From assembly GCA_030248215.1 (NCBI GenBank), contig JASANG010002344.1, positions 108,143 to 172,142 on the forward strand: a stretch of DNA of 64,000 bases. The letters run 5' to 3'. A program made the translations under genes and the position numbers. The notes below the pieces were generated by a model. The model was not told where the DNA came from and did no database searches. It saw nothing but the letters and a program-made list of their open reading frames with translations. Numbering within the stretch: the first letter of the stretch is position 1; the number at the start of each line of letters is the position of its first letter. This DNA is from Enoplolaimus lenunculus. Taxonomy: Eukaryota; Nematoda; Enoplea; Enoplida; Thoracostomopsidae. Below are positions 36,361 to 64,000 of the stretch, one piece after another.

Positions 36361-37357
36361 GTTTGTGATAATTTGAACGCAATATACCAATGTTTGCTAT
36401 AGTTTTGAATCTGTTAATTGTTACATGTAATTAAAAACCAAATAAACAACCTGGAAAGATGTCCAATTTATACCGTTTCAACTTTATTAATGAATTTAGT
36501 TTCTATTCTAGTTAACTTACAATATAGACACAGTGTATATACGTACGTATAACAGTAAAATATATATATAAAACAACACATATTAATAATAACAACAACA
36601 ACAACACACGTCTAAGTGATTTAAATAATGAAGGCAATCTATATTGTGTACATATTAAGCTTGCACCTTAAGATTACTATTCGAATTGGCAAACCGAATT
36701 ATACTTAAGTATCTTCTATATACATAAACTAAAAGCGAGAACGGTGAAAAGACGTTACAAAACTCTGCGATGTATATTAATTGCACAGTGAAATGCAAAC
36801 GAGATATAAATTATAGGCCTAACTAGAGTTGCATCCGGGTCCGGGTCATTTGTTTCAAAAATTTAAACCATCCTTTGTTTTAAAAAAATCAACCATCCTT
36901 GTCTCGTTAGGCACAAAGTAACCTGGCCATCCGAAGTTGAATGGGGTACATATATACAAAATTTACCAACCATTGCGGAGGACTCATTTTCTTACCGTAC
37001 AAACAACTAAAACATGCAGTTAACCACACAGGAAGACACACCATCATGCAATTTAACAAATCAGTCATGAATAAAGTATCATGGCGATATTTACTAGATT
37101 ATAGTTATAGAATACAAAAACAAAAGCTATTAAACGAACGCCACTAAATATATTTCAGCAGTGGAAGCGCAACCGTAAAATTTGACGGTGGATCTCAAGT
37201 AGACTTCACCCCCAACCCCAACACAAATCAATGGCAAACACGGCTTTTGTACAATTTCTCACATTTAGGATTAAGGCTTAAAAGCAAAGATTACATTCAG
37301 GTGAGCCTTTTTCGAAACACTAAGTTTCAGCCTGAGCCAAAGCCTATGGGGTGGAGG

Positions 37358-37765
37358 CATGGTGCAACCGGAATTGCGGTTTCGGCATTTTTTACCTTCC
37401 GGTTCAGGCAAATTTTTAATGGATTTAAAAACTCCGGTATTAAATTTTGGTCGGTTGAAATTAAGATCTATTACTAAAAATGAAGATAAAATGATATAAT
37501 TTCATTAGTAAAGTCAATAAACCTTGACAATCGCCGAAAATAAACCGTCGAAAGTAGATTTTGCATCCGTGCATTGTGAAAGTCTAAAATACAGCAGATA
37601 AAGTGAAAGTCAATACCTACTTCGAACGAGAGTTATTTCAGTAATAATACTGCAAAAAGAAAATTGAAATGAATTTTTCGACGGCATTTTTCTCTTTCCG
37701 GTTCTGTTTCCGGTAATTATTTTAAAATTCCGGTTCCGGTAAATCGTAATTCCGATTGCACCCTG
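37358..37765. mobile_element. Family-1 MITE
   Basis: Starts CATGGTGCAACCGGAATTGC and ends TTCCGATTGCACCCTG. Flanks GGTGGAGG and GGTGGAAG form an 8-bp TSD with one mismatch. Confidence 0.85.
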
Positions 37766-38398
37766 GGTGGAAGTGTACAGTGTACCAAGCGCTTACCGAA
37801 AATCAACAGGATATTTGTAACAAAAAGCACACCGATTATCACACACAAATACGGTTGAATTATATGCTTAACGAATAGCATTGCTGTAGTAAAGATCGGT
37901 ATTGCTCTACGGAGGCAAACAAGAAGTTGGTAGCGTTTGGCTTATCAATATTTTACAGAATGCCACCTTTGGGATACGGCCGCCGATTTGCCACATCTCC
38001 AGCCCAAGATATAAAGACCTGACCCCGACCTTCCCTACCACGTACGCCTATGAGTTCATAGTCGAGAAAACACGCTTAAATACCAGCAAAACCTACGTAT
38101 ACTCGGTTACAATGAAAATGAACATTTATATGTCATAGGACAAATTGCTATTCTAAGCAAACAGCAGTTTGGCCTAAGCCAAATAGCAATTGCGTTGCTA
38201 TAACATAAAATAGCAAACTGACTTAAGCCGAGCTTAAATAGTAGATTGGCCAACGACATATACATTAAAATGACTAATACAATATATATTACATATATAA
38301 CATTATGTACACATCATGTAAGATATAAAATACAAACCGGGGTTCACTAAATCACACGAATAACACTGCAGTTAAATGAAGATTTTCTTAGGAAGAAC

Positions 38399-38425
38399 AA
38401 TAATAATAATAATAATAATAATAAT
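38399..38425. repeat. (AAT)n microsatellite
   Basis: About nine AAT units in a row. Confidence 0.9.
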
Positions 38426-38654
38426 ATAAAATCATTGGTATAAAAATTAAATTTACACACATTATACGACAGACGTTTTAACATGAAAAATACGCAAAAA
38501 ACGAACAAAACATACATATTATGTATTTCATTTGGTATAGGCTCTTGTATTGTTCACCCACCAGGTATTGAATTTTTGGGATTTTAACATAATTTAGGTC
38601 AAGGAATAAACTTTTAGGGTATTGTAGTGTACACGAGTCGGGTCTTTTCCGTAA

Positions 38655-39160
38655 TCCGCCAGCCGACATTTGCCAAAAATGGTCATATTCAAAAAATTGC
38701 ATATTTTAACTTCTCATAACCTCTAGTGAAGATTTCACAGCAAAAATTGATATTTGGGCAAAATTCGATTTTTAAGGTTACAGGGTCTCTCTCGGGACCC
38801 AAATTTTTTTCAATAACTTATACAAATTATATCTTCTATGGACATATAACTGATTTGGTGCCATACAAAATTGCTGACGCACCAGATCAGTTATTTGAAA
38901 ATAACTCGATAGCCATCGTGACATCGTCTGACTGTGGAAAACAAATTAATCATTCGACCCATCTGCGTAAGTTGCGTCGAATAATATATAATTTGTCTAA
39001 TCTTACGATTATTTTTTGGATTCCAAGGGGGACTCGGGACCTTAAAAAATCGAATTTTTTAAAAGTTCGAATTTGGGTGCAAAATCATCAGGGGAGGCCA
39101 TGAGATGTTTAAATATCCCAAATTTTTTAAAAATCCGGTCATTTTTGGACAAACGCAGTC
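38655..39160. mobile_element. Inverted-repeat element with an open frame inside
   Basis: Left arm CCGACATTTGCCAAAAATGG..AACTTCTCATAACCTC is matched in inverted form by the right arm GAGGCCATGAGATGTTTAAA..CCGGTCATTTTTGGACAAACG. The interior includes a 125-codon plus-strand frame (38726-39103), but its composition is ordinary for AT-rich sequence. Superfamily and TSD unclear. Confidence 0.5.
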
Positions 39161-40000
39161 TCGCAAAGTAAACCAGGTACAAGTCAAGAACGCTAAACTT
39201 TATAATGACAAATTAACGGATTCAAAGATAGCTGATAGCTATATATTGCTGGAAAATAAATTTTGAGCATAATTTCAAGTATAACATATTAGAGTTGCCC
39301 CGGGTGCAAGATTTTTACCGTGGCCGGGCTGAAATCAAGGCCCCGGTGTCGTGCCGGTACCAAGTTAGAACACGTAAAAATAACTATCAACATGAGCTGT
39401 TTACGCTATACGTAATACGTATATGGTGGCAAAGAGTGGAAAATTCAAATATTGTGCAGTGTGTGCAGCAAACCGCGGGAAAATAAAAATACCATATACA
39501 GTAACTTCTGACGAGTGTAATATTTGTGAAACACGAACCCAGCGTGATAGGATTGTTTTTATGTCAGTCAGTAAAAAAGAATCGTATATAAAAGCTGGCC
39601 CCGATTAGGCCCTGGCAAATAACGTGCTGGCCCCGGGGCCGGTACCGAGGCCAGGCCCGAGCATCTCTGTAACACATACACCGTATCGAAGAACTAAAAT
39701 ACTGGCTCTTAAGGTAAAAATTGACCACCGCTAACGAATAACCCAGCAACGCTGCGTTTTGATGATTAGACGCGAGCAAAAATTCAAAATTTGCCATTTT
39801 GTTCTATTTTACCAAATTTTTTATATTTTAGCAAACGATTTGCGATTTGGAAGCATAAAGAGATAGCAGTAACCAATGTTTTTTTCGTTGCAGCACAATA
39901 TGATATAACACCATACACACAAAACAAAGATGATTCTGTCCAGACTAGTTCTGCATTTTGTACACACAATATATACGTATCATATGGCGATTTAACAAAT

Positions 40001-40072
40001 CAAACAAACAAACAAACAAACAAACAAACAAACAAACAAACAAACAAACAATCAATCAATCAAACAAACAAA
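40001..40072. repeat. (CAAA)n microsatellite with a CAAT variant block
   Basis: About a dozen CAAA units, then ATCAATCAAT, then CAAACAAACAAA. Confidence 0.95.
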
Positions 40073-40159
40073 CTAATAAAAAACAAACACCATTTTTCCT
40101 GAAAATCGTTTACGATTATAATCCTGGAACAAAACAGCGGTGAAACAATTCGTGTCATT

Positions 40160-40402
40160 CTACGTAACAAACCGTTTTGAAATATTCCAATCCAGCCTCG
40201 CAAACGCCGCATTTATCGCCAGTGCTACTGGTGTGACAGGCGAATTTCCCGCTTCTGATCTTTTCCCCTGACAAAGTCTGCCAAGGCCGATTTTTTTCGT
40301 CCGAAGGATTCGCTTAAGACGATCTTTTTCCCTTCGTGTCGCATACTTTTTTCGTCTCATTATTAGAACGTTAATAGCGGTTTTGTGAAATGTTTTCTGC
40401 AT
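40160..40402 (-). CDS. Candidate basic ORF, possible exon
   Basis: An 80-codon open stretch with a strongly basic segment (INVLIMRRKKYATRREKDRL then KRILRTKK). The NVL..RRxK pattern weakly recalls the C-terminal motif of mitochondrial small-subunit protein mS38/AURKAIP1, but key positions differ and no further exon was found. A GAATGCAG just upstream of AAAACATTT could be an acceptor. Speculative. Confidence 0.15.
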   Translation of the reverse strand: MQKTFHKTAINVLIMRRKKYATRREKDRLKRILRTKKIGLGRLCQGKRSEAGNSPVTPVALAINAAFARLDWNISKRFVT

Positions 40403-40598
40403 TCACCTACCTATATGGTTAGCACAAAACCGCTGTAAGTTGTGAGACATTCTTTGCTGTTCCTATGCAGGTTATATTTTTCGTTGGCTTGAAACAATAT
40501 GTCCACAAGTTTTTGAACGATATCTTACGACAAATTATGACGAAACCATAAAGAAATGTGTAATTATCGAGTGTTAGGCATTTTGTCATACTAGTAAC

Positions 40599-40952
40599 CA
40601 GGGTGCAACCGGAATTACAATTTACCGGAACCGGAATTTGAAAATTTTACCGGAACCGGAAAGTGAAAAATGCATTTCACCAAAAATTTCATTTTAATCT
40701 TATTTTTTGCTCTATTATTTGTGAATTAACCTTAGTCGAACATAGGTATTTATTTTATTTGTTGTATTTGTTGTATTTTAGATTTTCATCATCGACTGAA
40801 GTGTTTCAAAAGAGATTCCTAAAAATTAGCAAAGTTAAGAAAACGGCCAAATTATAATACCGGAATTTTTAAATCCTGTAAAAATTTAGCGGAACCGGAA
40901 CCGGAAGGTGAAAAAATGCCGGAACCGGAACCGGAATTCTGGTTGCACCCTG
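40599..40952. mobile_element. hAT-like MITE (family 1), perfect TSD
   Basis: Starts CAGGGTGCAACCGGAATTAC, ends GGTTGCACCCTG, with perfect 8-bp duplication CTAGTAAC. Shorter than its relatives because an internal block present in the 11341 copy (after ATCGACTGAAGTG) is missing. Confidence 0.92.
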
Positions 40953-42125
40953 CTAGTAACTAAAGCACCGACAGTGCCGCGTAGCAACACCAGATGGTAG
41001 TAGGATTTTCTGATTGCCATGTGGGAAGACACAGGTCACTCTCAAAAGTCACATAGGCAGTGAGCAACATTATATCCGGCTCCCGCAAAAAATCGACATC
41101 TGACTTCGGTATTGTAACTTGACGGATGTTCCTTATAACGTTCAAAAAATATACTTCATCATTTTTATTTGTGCCAACTGCCAAGGAACTGGTTGACTTT
41201 CACGGATTTGCAGTCCCGGTTTCCGTCTCGGTATTTGGCTGGTCTCGGTCCGTTTTCGCAAGTCTCGGCAGGTTTCAAGCCGCAACCAAAGACAAAATCA
41301 AGTTCTAGTTTTTCTGTTCCATATACACAGTAAACGGATGTCTATTGCATTTGTAAATTTCGATTCCTGGTGCATTATATTAAAACATTTCTGAAGACAA
41401 CTTTAACGCCGTAATTTCCGAGTAGTCTGATGACGTGTCGTTGCTTGGAGAACATGGCTGAGTGTAAGGGTCATAACTCCCCCACAACGATTTTAATGCG
41501 TTTTGCCAAACTCAAGCCAGGATAAAGGAAGAGGTAGACTGAAAAGTATGAAACACCAGACGAAAATCTTGATGGGAAAAATCGGCCTTTCCCCCGGCTT
41601 ATAATTCCGATCCCTTCGCAGTAACCTATATACAAATAACCCCTGACAATAACCGCATGTTAAGCTAGGTCGGTTAATCATTTCTCGCAGATTCTAGCAC
41701 AAAATTAATATTTTTAATATTATAATTTTAATAACAACTCAAAATAATGTTTTTTCACTGCTGACATGCTCAAAAACGAACTTTTAGCATGACCCTTGAT
41801 CCAACGTCCGTATCTCACGCCATCCGAAAATTAGTTACACACACAGTGTTGTCCAGCCAGGCTAGGTTAGCTCATAAATATAATACAAAAACAGTAATGA
41901 ATAATCACGCAACGTTAACCCATTATTAATAAAAGCACGCAATAGGCGTCTAAACGTTCATGCCGTTATGATTTTCCAACGAAAAAAACTAGTCAAAGCC
42001 TATATTTTTTACATTCAGATTTGCAGACAACAAACTGTAATAATAATTTAGTGAAAAAGGATTTCGATATCCACTTCCTGCTGTTTGCCTGTCGTAAACG
42101 TAATACGGTCAAGAAGCCTGCTTTC

Positions 42126-42218
42126 ATCATACAACTGCAAAATTTTTTTACGCACAGAGTCTTAAAATTGGAAACCGACACAAAGCATTTGCCTAAAGTA
42201 CTACGCCAAAAAGGCACA
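42126..42218 (-). CDS. Candidate exon of unknown family
   Basis: Near the upper bound of this range, a TTTTGCAG acceptor is followed by an open stretch reading LYDESRLLDRITFTTGKQQE then VDIEILFH and TAA. A second frame through the same bases is also open (CMMKAGFLTVLRLRQANSRK...). The first frame looks more like a folded protein. Neither could be tied to a neighbouring exon, and boundaries are approximate. Confidence 0.2.
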
Positions 42219-42392
42219 AGGGCTTTTGTACAGGTTTCTCCAGACTGCTGGCATGAGAGAGTCGCTAGTTCGGAAAAACCCAGGTACCAGTTGCCGGCCT
42301 ATTACACCAGCGCGACATCGCATAACCATTTATTGACCACGGGTTGTGTCATACCTTACATTATACGAACCGCCGTAACACGTTGCAAATAC

Positions 42393-42748
42393 CACGGATC
42401 GACCGGATATTAATTTTACTGGATACCGGAATTGGTGCCAAGTAGTAAATTTTTTCTAAATTTACCTATTGTTGGAAGTATTTGAGTCGTGCAAAAGTAT
42501 ATAAGTTTATTGATTTAAAGGTATATTGTTAGCTCGAAGTTTAAATTTAACTCGATCATGAAAATGTTAAGGTTCTTGACTTGACCGAGGATGGTAATCG
42601 CCCAAATGTGGAGTATTTTCACACGTATTAGCAGTTTTCTGATATTAGGGACGACAATGCAAATATCGGGTATCTACTTGGTTTATGCCACGGATGTTGG
42701 TTCTTACTTTACATCAAACGAAACCGGTTGTTCGGTCGATCCCTGGTA
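42393..42748. mobile_element. CCGGATA-type hAT-like MITE (family 4)
   Basis: Left end GGATCGACCGGATATTAATT and right end GTTCGGTCGATCCCTG are imperfect inverted copies. The interior motif GTATTTGAGTCGTGCAAAAG recurs near 47.4 kb and 5.83 kb. Confidence 0.65.
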
Positions 42749-43437
42749 AATACATACAAATGCTATACGCAATGGGTTCGGCGTACAGATAGTAGTAGTG
42801 CATCCTTGACAGAAACATGCAAGATAAAATCATTTAGCATTGTACGTAATTACTCAATAATGCACCAATAAAATGCCACAAAAACTGATAGCTGCACACA
42901 CATTATAGCACAAACAGAGCATTAACGAAGTTTCATTATTCTGCAGCAGGTACCCAAATATTTAGGAATACCGTCTGTACAATTTACAGCCAACACTAAA
43001 AACAAGGATTAAAAATAGCTAAGACAGCGATGAATTTAAAAAATAATCAAATCATATCACAAAATCTGTTTTTCAAACGAGGCCATGTCTAGTTAACCAA
43101 CGTGTTCACTATTTTAACGACAAACTCACATAAACTTCCAATGATATAACATCAACGAATCGAAAAAAAACAAACAAAAAAAACACCAAACTACATACAT
43201 ACGTACATTATGGGCTATTATGACAGCTTTTGACACGGATTACGCGTTATTGAAGATGAATTTGCGCGTTTCAATTATTAATTCATTCGCAAAACGAAAC
43301 CAGCGAAAATGATCGCAGGAATAGAACTGAAAATATTCCAACAATCGCATAAAACACTAAAGTCAAAACTTTATAACTATTTTTCAGAAAAGTATTGATA
43401 CAAACAATTTAAGTCTGCAACTTTAAGCTAATCATTA

Positions 43438-43542
43438 TTACCTTCGGTAGTCCATGTAATCAACTTCATCGTCCAGATCAACAGTAACCGGTGTTTGCGT
43501 TTGTTGCTTTAGTTTATTGAGATGATTTCTTAACCAACACAT
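43438..43542 (-). CDS. Candidate small ORF or exon of unknown family
   Basis: A short open stretch reads MCWLRNHLNKLKQQTQTPVT followed by VDLDDEVDYMDYRR and a stop. A TGA lies directly before the ATG, and a fair donor (AG then GTAATA) overlaps the end. The charged, ordered composition is more protein-like than most short ORFs here. I do not recognise it and found no phase-matched partner exon. It lies just downstream of the R3HDM-like gene on the same strand. Confidence 0.25.
   Translation of the reverse strand: MCWLRNHLNKLKQQTQTPVTVDLDDEVDYMDYRR
43513..43518 (-). terminator. Possible polyadenylation signal of the R3HDM-like gene
   Basis: AATAAA on the minus strand, downstream of both candidate 3' exons. 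Other AATAAA hexamers on this strand at 44654-44649 and 44545-44540 would suit the shorter, unspliced C-terminus. Confidence 0.3.
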
Positions 43543-43763
43543 TCAGCTCAGCACACCACATTACCCACGGTGTACTGCATAGCACCGCGCGCAGATATTT
43601 TATAATAGTCCAAAAGAACAAGTGCAATCTTAACGCGAGTAAAAAACTAAAAAACCAAGAATAGAATTTCATCACAAAGAATTTCAAACACAATTCGATT
43701 TCAACAAGTTAACTTATATTTTTCTTTCTAGAAACTGTCAAATACTTGCGCCATAAAATTACC

Positions 43764-43855
43764 TCAACTAGCAGCCGGGTGTTGTGCTACAGAATCCGTA
43801 GAAGACATAATATGTGACGCCATAGTCGAGCTCTGTTGTTGCCTTGATAGTTGGC
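43764..43855 (-). CDS. Candidate alternative 3' exon of the R3HDM-like gene
   Basis: A GTGACAG acceptor precedes an open stretch (QLSRQQQSSTMASHIMSSTD, then SVAQHPAAS and TGA). Its phase fits a donor in the last predicted exon (AAT GAT G, then GTAAAT, at 44285/44284) and also the donor of the preceding exon at 44695. The composition (Gln/Ser-rich) matches the rest of the protein. It may be the true C-terminus, an alternative one, or chance. Confidence 0.45.
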
Positions 43856-44276
43856 CTGTCACAAAATGAACATTTTGGCTCGATTGTAGACACATGAGTT
43901 GCGTTCAATCTTGACTTAAGTCGGTATTTCAGTTATAAAAGTTTTTCCTGAACTAAAAGACGTTCTGTGGCATCGTAAGGAGAACTATTCCGAACGGCGC
44001 AAATATGAGGTTGATATGAAATCTAAACACAGGATTAGTGCAATTTGACACACCTACCTATTTTCAAAACAATTAGAAGCCCTTCCGCTGACTCATCAGC
44101 AAGAACTTGCAGATGCAATCTGTAAGTGCAAATTTTTGCATCTAAAGCCTCAGCTGCGATTTGCACGTGTAAGATTTTGCCGCGAGAATTTTTTGTTGGA
44201 ATTTGCAGCTGGAAGTTTTCGCCGCAAAATCAGTGGGGCTGTAAGTAACACGAGCGACCCCTTTTCCTACCACTGA

Positions 44277-62755
<18,479 letters not shown>

Positions 62756-63999
62756 GTTATAGCTGTGATAATCCTATGTTCTAACAGTTGCTCTTGCATT
62801 ATCCTCAGAAAACGCGTTTTTAACACTCTTAATACACATATTAAAAGAAACATTAATTCGTTGCTAATACTCCCCTAAGATAGGTTATTAGATACATAAA
62901 TAAGAACACACAGTAAATCTACAAAATAAAACCTAAACAAGCTGATATCTGCAAAACAAGATATGTACTTGAATATACAACGGAAACGACTAAACGTGAG
63001 ACATGCACGTTTTTTAAGTCTTAAATATGTTATATTACATACAGTTTAAAACAAAACATTGGTGCAATATTTATGCACTAAATCATCTGTGCAACTTTCC
63101 AAAAATGTATTTACTTATTACTGCATTACGCATAACACTTGAAATTTTGAAGCTTTGAAATTGTTTTCTATGCAATCTAGATATCTGGAAAGTAATTGAA
63201 AACCACCTGATAATTTAATAAAGGTACAGAGCCATCGTTGTAAAAATATTTTCTTGTAGTCGTACGCAACTATATCAGAAAAACAAATTTCTATGCTTAG
63301 CACCACTACTGGATTTAGCAAAAACATACCAAAACGTGACCACTAGCTAACTCACTATGTGGTTGTCGAATTGTTAACTAGGTACAAGTTTTCGAAACTT
63401 ATAGTCAGCCTCTTACTTAAAACGAATACTTACGTTGAAACGACTTATGTTCCTGTTGAAAGTAACATGTTTGGACCGGTGTACGGCATCCAGACAAGCG
63501 ATAATCTTGCTTGGGTTAGAATTTTAATCAGGTGTTATAATATATACCAAGAACGCATGACTCGTATGCAAAAAATTAAAACCGTGCGTTGCACAAAATA
63601 AGAATAGCGTTCAGAAATATGCCATATAAATAAGCTTGTTTATGAAAAACACCAAATTTTGCTTCAAGTAAGGTTTTTTAGTAAATCACGTAGCTAGAAG
63701 GATTGAAATACATTCTTTAAAAAGTGTAGCAAAATTAAATTCGGATAAATACAACTAATGCTATCTGTGTAAGCACTTTTTATCTGGGGATTATCTAGCG
63801 GAAGGACGGTCCCCACTTTCGACCTTCCCCACTCAGACTGTTCCGCAGCTGACCTTTCTCCACTTTATGAGACCGATTTTCAGGTTTTAACTATGGTAAT
63901 ATAGAATGAAATTATTCAATATTTTTGAGTTCATCTAACTGTTTACCGGCAGAATAAATTTTTAGATGAGTATGACCTCACTGGTGACTAAATTGAGTN
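62756..63999. other. 5' flank of the R3HDM-like gene
   Basis: AT-rich, no convincing coding on either strand and none of the common MITE ends. A CAG at about 62764 on the minus strand could be the acceptor of a spliced 5' UTR just before the ATG. The promoter may lie beyond the window. Confidence 0.4.
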
Positions 64000-64000
64000 A

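Noticed and set aside
39958-40143. Asn/Lys/Gln/Thr repeat peptide
   Set aside because: Translation of the (CAAA)n microsatellite.
42021-42413. Plus-strand open frame of 130 codons
   Set aside because: Its right part runs into a family-4 MITE, there are no clear splice sites, and composition does not suggest a conserved protein.

Overview
This is an AT-rich, intron-rich metazoan window. I think it comes from an invertebrate, but the sequence does not settle the clade. It carries three spliced protein genes on the standard code with ordinary GT-AG introns, set in a dense field of non-autonomous DNA transposons and satellite-like arrays. I saw no bacterial genes, no CRISPR array and no convincing retroviral or capsid-bearing element.

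Layout. (1) About 1.4-10.3 kb, + strand: a six-exon gene for a 1377-residue, Ser/Asn/Lys-rich, probably nuclear protein I do not recognise. Its stop codon lies inside a consensus splice donor, so it may run on to an exon near 16.46 kb. (2) 10.4-24.2 kb: repeat territory. It holds nested hAT-like MITEs, a 2.8 kb inverted element built of opposed tandem arrays, and two pogo/mariner-like MITEs. (3) 24.5-33.1 kb, - strand: a complete 11-exon DPH1 gene (diphthamide biosynthesis, 432 aa) whose exon phases all agree. (4) 33.1-43.4 kb: mostly repeats, with a few short possible exons. (5) 43.8-62.8 kb, - strand: an R3H-domain gene of the R3HDM1/R3HDM2/Encore family, at least 16 exons and about 1269 aa. 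It has a clear R3H domain and long Gln/Ser/Gly/Ala-rich low-complexity tails. One intron holds a 3.4 kb satellite with a higher-order repeat of about 1145 bp. (6) 62.8-64 kb: non-coding 5' flank of that gene.

The three genes do not form a pathway. DPH1 modifies eEF2, and the R3H protein is expected to bind RNA. What unites the window is repeat biology. At least five related families share CAGGG..CCCTG ends and, where intact, 8-bp target duplications, which is the mark of hAT-type transposition. Copies sit inside copies, so relative ages can be read directly. All exon structures were worked out by hand from splice sites, reading phase and family similarity. No alignment or transcript data was used.
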